A stretch of 64,000 nucleotides of DNA, taken from Posidonia oceanica (lineage: Eukaryota > Streptophyta > Magnoliopsida > Alismatales > Posidoniaceae). The stretch is from contig JAZBRS010000060.1 of the NCBI GenBank assembly GCA_037176725.1, forward strand, positions 51,612,001 through 51,676,000. The letters run 5' to 3'. Under the pieces are notes generated by a model that saw only the letters and a list, made by a program, of their open reading frames with translations, had not been told where the DNA came from and ran no database searches. Made by a program: the position numbers and the translations under genes. Shown piece after piece: positions 55,692 through 64,000 of the stretch. Positions within the stretch are counted from its first letter, which is position 1. The number at the start of each line of letters is the position of its first letter.

Positions 55692-55993
55692 ATAGGGTGG
55701 ACTTGGTACTCTAATCAAATAAGAGCCTCTTCAGGTAAAGTGAACTAAAACTACATATACATCTGTAGCTCAAAATCGAAATGTTTGAGGAGAAATGATT
55801 CTTGATAACAAAAACCACAAAAATTCGTAAGTTTGGTTCAGAATACTGATTTAGATGTCAACACAACAAAAACCATGAAAATTTAAATTAGCAATTTCTA
55901 CAACATGCAAGTCATACTCTCTAGGTAACAAATATGAGTTCCAAGGTTAAATGTTGTAAGTACAAAAGTTATTGAGTTAATGATCATAGGCAT
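55692..55993. other. Host sequence right of element D
   Basis: About 300 bp of AT-rich, non-repeat DNA. It begins, after the target duplication (55687-55691), where 41245 left off. Read on the minus strand it looks like intron. No exon is recognised. It ends at the LTR of element C, before which GGCAT (55989-55993) would be the target-duplication candidate. Confidence 0.55.
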
Positions 55994-56227
55994 TGTAGAC
56001 ACCCCATTCTGGAAGTCAGTGTCAGCTGTTCACTCCAGAAGAACGCACTCGGTCAAGGCAGGCCCCACCACTTCACCAAACCCTCAACCTAGACCTAAAC
56101 CTAACCTGACCTACCCAAACACACACCAACACATCCAAGCACCCTAAACTTCTTGAACCTAGCCCACTGATGGCCCACGAACCAGAGGAATAGGCTCAGA
56201 AGACAGGTTAGCAGCTCCTGTATAGGA

Positions 56228-57422
56228 CTCTCGCGTAAGAAGCCCACGTTGGGCTCTCACGTTTTGTCGTGTAATTGGGGGGACCAGGTGGTCCAGTCAC
56301 CTTTGGGCCACCCATTCCTCGCTTTCCATTGGCCCCCGTCGATCTGAGTATGTGCCCCCAGACACCTGGGTCATCCAGCCTTCCATTCCAACTGATTTCA
56401 CCCATCGATCCACAACCAACATCCTATCCACTCAATTTGAATCCAGATTCACACCATCGGTTTACACCATTTTCAACTGCCTATAAAATAGTGCTCCCGG
56501 CCGATCGAGCCCCTCCTCTTGCTTCCCTTGGCATCCTCCTGGAATCCCGAGCATCCACCTGAGTTCCCAGAGCTTCCAGACCCCCAAGCCTTCTCTGTTC
56601 CAGTGCCCGTGGATTGAGAACCCACCTCCTCGCACACTTTATGCCACCTCTATGGCCGGCGGAGCTACGGGTACGCTGGTGCAATACTACCGAGTTTGGG
56701 GAGGAGCTGGTGGACAGCATTGCTCCATTTTCATCCCTCGTTCATCCATCATCATCCCTCAATCCTTCCCAGTGCCCTAGATAAGCCAAAGTGTGCCCGA
56801 CATCGCCCAAGGGGCCAGACGGACACCTCCAGCCCGGCGGACCAACTGGAAGCCGGAGGATGGTGATGGAATGTGTTTTCGGTCCTCCTTTCTTTCCGTC
56901 TTACTTCCTAGAATACACCCAAAGCCCCACGAGAGCCGATGATGCCCCAGATGCCGCCAACCCCTCAAACAGACGGCGAATACTCAGTTTTCAGGCGATG
57001 AAATCCACGTAGGTGGGGGTGGCAATCTAGGCAGCCATTTTACATTCTGTTTGTTACATATTGTAGCTAGATATGTCCTTGTGCTTTATCAGTTGTTTAT
57101 TTCTTGTTTCATCTATGTTTGAGCATTCAATTTGGTGATGACAGTTGACTGTCTGAATTAACCGGTCTCGCGTTGGGGTCCCGCATGGACCTCTCACGTT
57201 TTGACAATGATTTCAGGCAGAGAACTTAGCCCACGTCCTACCCTCTCTTTAACCCCATTTACGTATTTTAATGCCTGTATATGTTCCTGGATGTCCCCTC
57301 TTCATCATTCAATCGGTTCCATACCGAATTGAATCGAGGAAGGCCTCCAATTTGGCCATGACTTTCCATTGAAAAAATGAACTATTCTCGCATCGAGGTC
57401 TCACGCGGACCTCTCGCATTTT
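56228..57422 (+). repeat. Three dispersed hairpin modules in LTR C
   Basis: Each module has a different stem but the same frame of sequence (stem, then CTCTCRCGTTTT or similar). Near 56236: GCCCA and TGGGC around CGT. Near 57175: GGTCC and GGACC around CGCAT. Near 57397: GAGGTC and GACCTC around TCACGCG. The three lie far apart, at about 56230, 57165 and 57390. Confidence 0.65.
56481..56490 (+). promoter_or_regulatory. TATA box of LTR C
   Basis: CTATAAAATA, a strong plant TATA match, lies about 490 bp into the LTR. Transcription would be expected to start about 30 bp downstream, giving the U3/R border. Confidence 0.7.
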
Positions 57423-58039
57423 TAACAATAACTTTACTTAAGTGGACAGAGCCTCCCTCCTTCAACCATTTGTATTCCTTTAAGCTTTCTTGCATTCCAG
57501 ACTTGCTTTACTGTCTATTTGAGTTCATTTAGCATTTAACCTGTTTATTTGAGCCTTTCTTTTCGCTTTATTACCCTTTGCATGGCATGAACCTTATTGC
57601 TAGATAGCATACATTAATTGGCATTCTTGTGCCTATATAAGCCACACTTGAGCGGAATGACGTAGAAAAGACTAACTCTCTCAGGCGTATTGGGGATGCC
57701 TAACACCTTCCCCGTGCGTAACAAGAGTCCTTGGCCTTTCTCTAGACCGTAGTGACCTTGTGTCGCATTCACTTGCATGGATTTGCATCTTTGCTTTCCT
57801 TTACTTTTTTTTTATTCGGTTTTCCTCGTCTTCCGGTTTTCTCCCAAATAGACTAGGTGGCGACTCCCCTTTTTTGTTTTCTGTTCCTTTTTCCTTTGAT
57901 TTTGCCACTTTTATCAGTGTTTCCTCGAGTCGAATTCTCCTCGGATCCACCATTAGCCGTGGCCTTCCCCTCACCGGTCGGGCGTGTGCGAGCTTTGGCA
58001 GTGTATGTCCGCGTCGCTCGAGACATGGTCACAGGAAAG

Positions 58040-58057
58040 TGGCGACTCCACTGGGGA
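58040..58057 (+). promoter_or_regulatory. Primer-binding site of element C
   Basis: TGGCGACTCCACTGGGGA lies six bases after the LTR end. It is the same primer type as in B and D with one or two differences. Confidence 0.85.
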
Positions 58058-58893
58058 TACTAGACTCTAGCTTTGGGATTTCCGCCTTTTCGCTTACCCT
58101 ATGGCTTGTTTTGTTATGCATGTTCTAGCACTTTATCATTATGCTTTAGCTTGTTTATGCAATTCTTGTTGTCTGATGATTGTTTCTCCCTTACACTAGC
58201 ATGCTATGTCACTACGCACATGCCATGACATATACATGCCTTTTGATTTGTTGCTTGCTTCTCTTTCACAAATCATGTACACAACACAATCACATGCTAT
58301 GCTCATGCCTTTTGATGTGATGTATGACATATCGTTGCCATATTTGGATGTTTCTTTCCCTTGCTTGCATTAATTCTAAGGTCAAGTAGAGATGTGATTG
58401 CCTCCTTCCTTGGTTTAATCTAAAAGATGCAAGTAAAATCAATGCCTAGGCTTACTAGAGCTTTTACACTCACCTCTTTCCCCTTTTTGGTTAATAAAGC
58501 TTGCAAGTAAAAAACTTAAAGCATACTCGCATGATTGATCAAATAGGGCATGCATTCTTCTCATCCCTGAGTCCACCTACAAGTCTAAGAAGGATAGGTC
58601 CGGTCTCTTGTTCCGCTGCTTTGGCATGGGGCGAGCTAGTCGATCTGTCCCCCTTGTCTGGGGTCGTGTCGGTGTTAGTAAAGGGTACAACCCATCCTTT
58701 GGCAGGGTCGAGACTCCCAATGCACCACCCGTCACTGCTTGAGCCCTGGCCAGGATTTAGATGGGGACCTTTCTTTCTGACTAAGTCGTAGACCCGTACA
58801 CCTTGTGTGAGTCCGGAGTAGACAGCCTACCAGGACACACTAGATTGGTGAGAGAGAGCATATTAGAAAGCATTCATTCGCATGTGTGCCATT
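58058..58893 (+). other. 5' leader of element C, interrupted
   Basis: This is untranslated and homologous to the leader of B: GGGCATGCATTCTTCTCATC, CTGAGTCCACCTACAAGTCT (58548-58580), GACCCGTACACC (58791) and AGACAGCCTACCAGGACACA (58821). The homology stops at about 58893. The rest of element C (gag, pol) is not in the window. Confidence 0.75.
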
Positions 58894-59251
58894 TGTGGAT
58901 ACGGGGTTTTTTTTTGCATGGAGGAGAAGGTTTGAGGTTTTGCTCTTTGTTGGCCTTCTCGGAGTCCCCTTTTGCTTGTATCCAGTTTCGACACTCCACG
59001 TGTATCGAAACCGGTGTTATCGCCACTCTCGGTTTGCTTGTGCTAGCCCTCGAGACGCTTTGGGAGATGTGATGTGTGGGTTCGGCTACCTTGGGACAAC
59101 ACCAACGTTGCCCAAGGGTGCCCATGCTTGGTGAGTCTCTTCTTCTTCTTCTTCCTTGTAAAACAAATGTTAGCAAAAAAGATATGGATCAATATGGTGT
59201 AGTAACTTATTTAGAATAAATAAAATGGGGCATAAAGAAACTTGAAGAAAT

Positions 59252-59279
59252 ACTTACCCGAGGGGTTTTATCCCCTCGG
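59252..59279 (-). promoter_or_regulatory. Hairpin abutting a splice-donor consensus (minus strand)
   Basis: CCGAGGGG and CCCCTCGG (59258-59279) form a perfect 8-bp stem with a 6-nt loop. On the minus strand the next six bases are GTAAGT, the full donor consensus. It may control splicing of a G transcript; no function is shown. Confidence 0.4.
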
Positions 59280-59561
59280 TTGCAACTATGTATGAATGCC
59301 TAGCTACAACAATATATGAAATGAAATGCGATTCGCAAAAATAAAAAGAAAAACCCCTTTGTTTATTTAAGAAATGTAATATGCAGTTGGCATGGTTGGA
59401 GATGGAAGAAAACTCAAGCTCTCTCAAAACTCTTTCTCAACATAATCTCTCTCGAGATTCTGGCTCAAAACTATCTCAATTTTGCATTCACAAATTCCTC
59501 TAAAAATTCCCTCCTAATTCAAATTCGTCTCCTGTGGCTGTAGGGGTACTCCTACTTTTAT

Positions 59562-59572
59562 AAAAGCAAGGG
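59562..59572 (-). promoter_or_regulatory. TATA-like box of LTR G
   Basis: CTTTTATAAAAGT on the minus strand is followed downstream (lower coordinates) by A/G-rich leader-like DNA with GAGAGAG runs. It would be the promoter of the minus-strand element. Confidence 0.45.
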
Positions 59573-59622
59573 AGGAACAAATATGAATTAAATGGCCAGA
59601 TTAGCAAACTTTTCAATTCTGG

Positions 59623-59916
59623 GGTGTTATAAGCTGGAATCCCTGCATATAACGTTATAAGCTGGAATCCCAATGTATAACGACCTCCGAGGTACAGCTG
59701 CCAGAATAAAGGAATATTCCCCTAATAAAGGTTGATTAAGAGTCTTTAAACCAGTTTTAATTGCCTTAACTGGTCAACATATTCTAAAGAAGGCAAAAAT
59801 ATGGATTTCGTATTTGGCTAAATAAGGAAAGTTTGTGTCTGGCACTGAGCTTCAACATTAGACGCTGGAAAACCAGCGTCTTACGTTATAAGCTGGAATT
59901 CCAACGTATAACGCCC
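59623..59916 (-). repeat. Two inverted-tetrad modules in LTR G
   Basis: Module at 59623-59685: GTTATA, AGCTGGAATCCCTGCA, TATAAC, then GTTATA, AGCTGGAATCCCAATG, TATAAC. Module at 59854-59916: GACGC, TGGAAAACCA, GCGTC, TTAC, then GTTATA, AGCTGGAATTCCAACG, TATAAC. The second is a hybrid of the D type (GACGC/GCGTC) and the G type (GTTATA/TATAAC). They start 231 bp apart. Related modules are at 62181-62244 and 63884-63992. Confidence 0.7.
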
Positions 59917-60119
59917 TCAATCAATCCACTTTGCAAATTTGGTGAAGATGGCTTAGGTACGAAACTATCTACAAGGCGAGACGATACCCCCATGTGGTGC
60001 TACCCAGGGATCCTAAAATGAATCCAATGCCTACTACCACCAGACTTGGATGAGACGTAATGAGGGTCAGCTGAAGAAACACAGACAAGGGGATTGCCCA
60101 AGGGGAACAGACTAAAGAC

Positions 60120-60320
60120 ACGACCGTGGGGGTTACCCGCAGTGGTCAAACTAAGAGACACTGCCACGAGGGTTGCCCGCGGGAGTCAAACTAAGAGACA
60201 CTGCCATGGGGGTTGCCCATGGGTGTCAAACTAAGAGACACTGCCACGGAGGTTGCCCACGGGGGTCAAACTAAAAGACACTGCCACGAGGGTTGCCCGC
60301 AGGAGTCAAACTTAAAAGAT
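60120..60320 (-). repeat. About 40-bp tandem repeat (GGGGGTTGCCC)
   Basis: There are five units with GTCAAACTAAGAGACACTGC then CACGRGGGTTGCCCGCGGG. One unit has perfect arms CCATGGG and CCCATGG around GGTTG (near 60205-60223). Related units recur at 60965-61100. Confidence 0.85.
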
Positions 60321-60494
60321 GGATAGCAAATGTTTCCAACGACTACTCAATGCGAATGCAATGCAATGCGCTATGCATGACCCTAGATAACGAGGTTCCT
60401 CCATCATTGCTGGCTTTAATTTGTATACCGGGTTGGCTCAGGAATTTCTCTCACCACCTAAGGAAAATTGACACATGCATGAATATAATTTTGT

Positions 60495-60880
60495 CATAAT
60501 CAAGTGTCCTTTCATCGAGTGTAGCCTACACTCCCACGGGGACCGTCATCTTATGATACGCGGGTTGGTGAGCGAGAGGTCGATGATGCTCCCAGGTGTT
60601 GGGCAAAGGGGGTTGACCTCTTCCATACTAGCCGCATTGGCTCTGTTTGTCACAATCGGGTGTCCTTTCATTGAATGTTGCCTACATTCTCGATAGAGAC
60701 CGTCGTCTTGTGACTCGGGAATTAGTGGACGATGGGTCCATTAATACCGTTGGCTTTATTCGTCAAAATCAAGTGTCCTTTCATTGAATGTTGCCTACAT
60801 TCTCGACAGAGACCATCGTCTTCTGACCCGGAATTAGTGAACGATGGGTCCACTCATACCGTTGGCTTTGCTTTGTTTAC
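60495..60880 (-). repeat. About 120-150-bp direct repeat, three copies
   Basis: The copies share GTGTCCTTTCATYGARTGT, GCCTACAYTCTC, GACCRTCRTCTT and GGACGATGGGTCC-like parts. Copy 1 has arms GAGTGTAG and CTACACTC. Copies 2 and 3 have arms GAATGT and ACATTC around TGCCT. Confidence 0.8.
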
Positions 60881-61105
60881 CTGGTTGTGCTCCGGGATAT
60901 TCTGGATTGTTTGCTTTGTTTACCCAGTTGTGCTCTGGGATATTCTGCTGGTTTGCTTCTTTGTTAAGGGACACGGGCATGGGGGTTGCCCAAGGGGGTC
61001 AAACAGGAAATTAAAGACACTGCCATGGGGGTTGCCCAAGGGGGTCGAACAAAATTTAAAAGACACTGCCAAGGGGGTTGCCCAAGGGGGTCGAACTAAA
61101 AGACT
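60881..61105 (-). repeat. Mixed short repeats (GTTGTGCTCYGGGATATTC; GGGGGTTGCCCAAGGGGGTC)
   Basis: There are two copies of an about 50-bp unit with CAGTTGTGCTCCGGGATATT (60888-60955; a third at 62100-62135). Three units of GACACTGCCATGGGGGTTGC and CCAAGGGGGTC follow (60968-61095). Confidence 0.75.
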
Positions 61106-61810
61106 TGAGCTGGATCGATCATCCAACACTCAGGGAAAACGAGCTGGATCTGTCATCCAACACTCAAGGAAAACGAGCTGGATCAGTCATCCAACACTCG
61201 GGAAATTGAGTTGGATTAGTCATCCAACACTCAAGGAAAACGAGCTGGATTAGTCATCCAACACTCAGGAAATTGAGCTGGATCAGTCATCCAACACTCA
61301 AGGAAAACGAGCTAGATCAGTCATCCAACACTCAGGAAATTGAGCTGGATCAGTCATCCAACACTCAAGGAAAACGAGCCGGATTAGTCATCCAACACTC
61401 AGGAAATTGAGCTGGATCAGTCATCCAACACTCAAGGAAAATGAGCTGGACCAGTCATCCAACACTTGGGAAATTGAGCTGGATCAGTCATGCAACACTC
61501 AAGGAAAACGAGCTAGATTAGTCATCCAACATTCGGGAAATTGAGCTGGATTAGTCATCCAACACTCAAAGAAAACGAGCTGGATTAGTCATCCAACACT
61601 TAGGAAATTGAGCTGGATCAGTCATCCAACACTCAAGGAAAACGAGCTGGATCAGTCATCCAACACTCGGGAAATTGAGCTGGATCAATCAACCAACACT
61701 CAAGGAAACGAGTTGGATCAGTCATCCAACACTTGGGAAATTGAGCTAGATTAGTCATCCAACACTCAAGGAAAACGAGCTGGATCAGTTATCCAACACT
61801 CGAGACATTG
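61106..61810 (-). repeat. GAGCTGGATCAGTCATCCAACACTC tandem array (core TGGATCAGTCATCCA)
   Basis: About 21 units lie in a 700-bp array. Units are about 32-35 bp and alternate between the linkers AAGGAAAACGAG and GGGAAATTGAG, so the array amplifies as a dimer of about 66 bp. Each unit has arms TGGAT and ATCCA around CAGTC or TAGTC. Confidence 0.92.
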
Positions 61811-62070
61811 AGCCTTTAGGTGTTGCCCAAAGGGACAAAGCTGAGATAAAGATCGCCGAGGGGCTTGCCCAAGGGAAATCTGAGATAAAAATCGCCGAGG
61901 GGGTTGCCTAGGAAAAAGCTGAGATAAAAATCGCCGAGGGGGTTGCCCAAGGGAAAGCTGTGATAAAAGATGCCAAGAGGGTTGCCCAAGGAAAAGCTGA
62001 AATAAAAATGCCAAGGGGGTTGCCCAAGGAAAAGCAGAAATAAAAATGCCAAGGGGGTTGCCCAATGAAA
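61811..62070 (-). repeat. GGGGGTTGCCCAAGGRAAAGC tandem repeat
   Basis: There are six units of about 36-40 bp with GAGGGGGTTGCCCAAGGGAA and GCTGAGATAAAAATCGCC, grading into a shorter form with AAAATGCCAAG. The Leu-Gly-Asn-Pro-rich ORFs on the minus strand here are repeat artefacts. Confidence 0.88.
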
Positions 62071-62342
62071 TAAAAGGATACTTCTTCAGTTGTGTTGGCT
62101 TTGATTGCCCAGTTGTGCTCCGGGATATTCCGATTTGTTCTTTGCTCTGCTTTGGATCGTTGGACACTTGCTTTGCAGCATTTAACGTTAGATGGGCTGA
62201 TCTCTGCGTTTAACGTTGGACGGCCTAACGGCTGCGTATAACATCTCGAGACAGACTGCCTTCCATTCCTGGCTTGATATCATCCTTTTGGCAGTAAATC
62301 TCTAAGTTCTTGGTGTTTCCTTTCTTGTGAAGGCATCAAGGC

Positions 62343-62350
62343 CTATATTA
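62343..62350 (+). promoter_or_regulatory. TATA-like box before the PMD gene
   Basis: CTATATTA lies about 95 bp upstream of the ATG at 62444 on the plus strand, a reasonable distance for a plant core promoter. It overlaps the edge of the putative G PPT/LTR junction, so the two readings compete. Confidence 0.4.
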
Positions 62351-62443
62351 TGCCCCCCTCCTAGGCTTTGATTTGTAAAACACTACATCAAATTTCTCTT
62401 TTCCTTTGTTTCTATTATTCGCAAGGAGTTGCAGCTTTCCCTC

Positions 62444-63789
62444 ATGGATCTGAGTGAGATTCCACATCATGCCTTTCGAGTAGCCAATTTTTCTGCTCCT
62501 TCTAATCTGGTGCAACTCCGGTTGGAGACCATGCCCAATCACCTGGTGAACGAGAAGGTATTTCCTTTTTTTTTGCTATTTTCTTCTTTTATTTGATGTA
62601 CCGCTCTTGTATCTTTCTTTTATACTAATTTTTTATTTCATAGCCCTTGGCCTCTTCAAATAACAATCGTGATCCAAAAGCCTACCAGCTGGACTGGGTT
62701 CTACATTTTCGCACTTGGACATTAAAGAAGCATCGTGAGCTCTTGGAGGAGGCTGACTTTTGTCAAACTCTTTGGCAACTGCGGCAGCCTATTGATTGGA
62801 AGACGATTTTTGGCCTCTGTGGGCTATGGAACCCCCTGACTCACACATTCTTCACTTCTTCAGGGGAGCTTACCATTCTTCTAGAGGAGGTAAGCGTTCT
62901 ATTAGGCACTCGGTAGGCTAATCCTTCCGTTTATTCTAGGGACGCATATCTCCTGCCAATCAGAGTGGTAGGATCTTTTTCCCTTTTAAAACGTATCTTC
63001 GGCTCTATCACTGTGTCGGAGGATTTGGTACTAGATGGTTGCATCAACCTTGCTTCTCTATGGAAGTTCTTTTTTGAAGCAGTGTGACAGCATTCGCTCT
63101 GAAGCTTCCTGTCTGGAATGCCTTTTTATTCTGAATGGTGGGCTGGTGCTTTTTCCAAATGAAGCTTTAACCATTAGTGCCTATCATGCCGAGCTCATGT
63201 GCATAAGCGTTCACAACCTGGAGAAGAGTTTGAGTCAGTCTGTGCTGGCCTTTACTATTCGAGGCTTATCTAGTGCTTGCCTTAGGGGTCCGTTCTTTGG
63301 GTCGCCTTTTCTGATTCTACGATGGCTAGAGGAACACATTCTGCTGTCTGCTCTTGATGTTAATCTCCCTCTTGAGGAATACGTCCGCCGATTCTACGCC
63401 TGCGAGATCAAGCCTCAGATAGACTCTTTTAGTCCTCTTTCATCATTCCGGACAATATATGATCCCGAATACTTCTTGACGCTGGTTGGGGCAACGGAAT
63501 TCGTGAGGTACAACCCCCAACACTGCTTTTCTATGTTGGGCGTTCCTCGGGCCATACCTCCTATGCCTCGCTTTTCAGATATGATCCTTCCGCACTTAAG
63601 GGACACTCCCGGAGATATTATCCAGGTTTATTTCATGCCGGCATCTAGGATGGAAAGGGACAGAACTGTGTCCTCTCTTTGTAGGAAAATCCGAATGTAG
63701 ACCGTGAAGCTATCTCCCTCGCCACTCATGACGTTTGGTATGAGGGTGTGAAGCCTAAACTAGCCATTGAATTTCCTACAAAGAAATAG
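62444..63789 (+). pseudogene. Plant-mobile-domain (PMD) gene with introns, broken
   Basis: Exon 1 (62444-62557, 38 codons, MDLSEIPHHAFRVANFSAPS at the start) ends AAG|GTATTT. Intron 62558-62643 (86 nt) ends TTTCATAG. Exon 2 continues in frame with LDWVLHFRTWTLKKHRELLE and LWNPLTHTFFTSSGELTILL followed by EEVSVLLG, the typical PMD core. A stop at 62914-62916 and a frameshift near 63060 break it; the rest (63035-63625) shows PLEEYVRRFYACEIKPQ and YNPQHCFSMLGVPRAIPPMP. A possible short intron (63626-63684, 59 nt) leads to a 34-codon last exon ending KLAIEFPTKK at 63789. AATAAA follows at 63822. PMD proteins such as MAIN act in gene silencing and genome stability; PMD copies also travel in transposons. 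Confidence 0.68.
62558..62643 (+). other. Intron 1 of the PMD gene
   Basis: GTATTTCC to TTTCATAG, 86 nt, T-rich, phase 0. It joins NHLVNEK to PLASSNNN without breaking the frame. An intron kept inside a retrotransposon means the gene is not sense to the element RNA, or is not part of it. Confidence 0.65.
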
Positions 63790-63821
63790 AAATTGTAGTC
63801 AGTATTGTACCCTTTATCATT

Positions 63822-63827
63822 AATAAA
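63822..63827 (+). terminator. Polyadenylation signal of the PMD gene
   Basis: AATAAA lies 33 nt after the stop codon at 63787-63789, in AT-rich sequence. It is a plausible plant near-upstream element. Confidence 0.5.
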
Positions 63828-64000
63828 ACTTGTATGACTTTTATCAAGTGAAAAATCAAAGTTCAGAATACACCCTGAATTTAAAGCGTTATATGCATGG
63901 AATGGTGCGTCCAACGTTATACGCTGAGAACCCCAACGGATAACGTTTTAACCTTCAGAACATTCGACGGGCCAGATTGCGCGTATAACACTTTGTCTTC
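63828..64000 (+). repeat. Downstream segment with a tetrad-like module
   Basis: At 63884-63992 the sequence contains GCGTTATATGCATGG, GTGCGTCCAACGTTATACGC, CAACGGATAACG and GCGTATAAC, the parts of the inverted modules seen in LTRs D and G. No gene is seen. Its presence here suggests that such modules also occur outside the LTR, or that another LTR starts near the window end. Confidence 0.5.

Larger units (their letters stand above)
55994..58033 (+). repeat. 5' LTR of element C (2.04 kb)
   Basis: It starts TGTAGACACCCC and ends GGTCACA six bases before the PBS. The R-U5 part has the family landmarks (CTAACACCTTCCCCGTGCGT, GTAACAAGAGTCCTTG, TAGGTGGCGACTCCCC, GTGCGAGCTTTGGCAGTGT). A TATA box is at 56481. 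Three dispersed hairpin modules are inside (56228-56265, 57163-57203, 57388-57422). The matching 3' LTR is not in the window. Confidence 0.87.
58894..62340 (-). mobile_element. Putative minus-strand LTR of element G, inserted in the leader of C
   Basis: The C leader breaks off at 58894, and the plus-strand start TGTGGATACGG read in reverse is an LTR-like end (ATCCACA). A TATA-like TTTTATAAAAG lies on the minus strand near 59562-59572. A purine tract GGAGGGGGGCAT lies on the minus strand at about 62351-62362, just beyond the other end. This fits a 3' LTR of about 3.45 kb on the minus strand. The right boundary and target duplication are not certain, so the model is tentative. Confidence 0.5.

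Noticed and set aside
59258..59279. Stem-loop resembling a bacterial rho-independent terminator
   Set aside because: There is no T-run after the stem in either direction, and the context is a plant LTR.
61766..62167. Minus-strand ORF with LGNPLG repeats
   Set aside because: It is a translation of the GGGGGTTGCCCAAGG tandem repeat with no recognisable protein.
62890..62939. Possible 50-nt intron (GAG|GTAAGC to TTCTAG|G) that would remove the stop at 62914
   Set aside because: It is too short for a plant intron and would delete part of the conserved PMD segment EEVSVLLG, so the stop is better read as a mutation.

Overview
This window looks like plant nuclear DNA, most likely from a seed plant with a large, retrotransposon-rich genome. 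It is almost entirely a nest of Ty3/gypsy LTR retrotransposons of the Tat type. The lineage is supported by a pol with two RNase H domains (one retroviral-type, one archaeal-like), the Tat-style gag, 2-6 kb LTRs beginning TGTWGACACYCC, a primer-binding site close to TGGCGACTCTGCTGGGGA, extra ORFs beyond pol, and long 3' tandem repeats. No rRNA or tRNA gene, CRISPR array or bacterial-style operon was seen. The only host-gene sequence I recognise is one decayed exon of an ATX1/CCH-type copper chaperone (minus strand, 41026-41101).

Layout. (1) 1-40117 is a plus-strand tandem LTR array. It holds the 3' part of element A (pol, an extra DUF7745-like ORF, 3' repeats, PPT), then one LTR (9139-15244) that is both the 3' LTR of A and the 5' LTR of B, then the body of B, then the LTR at 34031-40117. 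B has a reverse-oriented solo LTR (F, 16708-22365) inserted in gag and has lost RT and both RNases H. (2) The array lies inside an older related LTR (E, remnant 40118-40787). (3) 40788-41245 and 55692-55993 are non-repeat host sequence, including the copper-chaperone exon, split by element D. D (41246-55686, minus strand, perfect 5-bp target duplication GAAAC) has both LTRs, PBS and PPT but almost no gag or pol; its body is mostly tandem repeats. (4) Element C starts at 55994 (plus strand; 2-kb LTR with a TATA box, PBS, leader). Its leader is interrupted near 58894 by what I read as a minus-strand element G. G has a repeat-filled LTR (about 58894-62340) and carries, antisense to itself, an intron-containing plant-mobile-domain (PMD) gene (62444-63789).

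How it works together. No element here is autonomous. A keeps the pol domains but has stop codons, a frameshift and a mutated RT active site. B keeps gag, protease and part of integrase. D keeps only cis signals. Trans-mobilisation by intact relatives is the natural inference for D. Two unusual themes run through the window. First, there are captured PMD/DUF7745 genes, sense in A/B and antisense in G. Second, nearly every tandem or dispersed repeat unit, though unrelated in primary sequence, contains a short perfect inverted repeat. In several cases the two arms change together between units. The clearest is a module of four alternating inverted 5-mers repeated six times in each D LTR.
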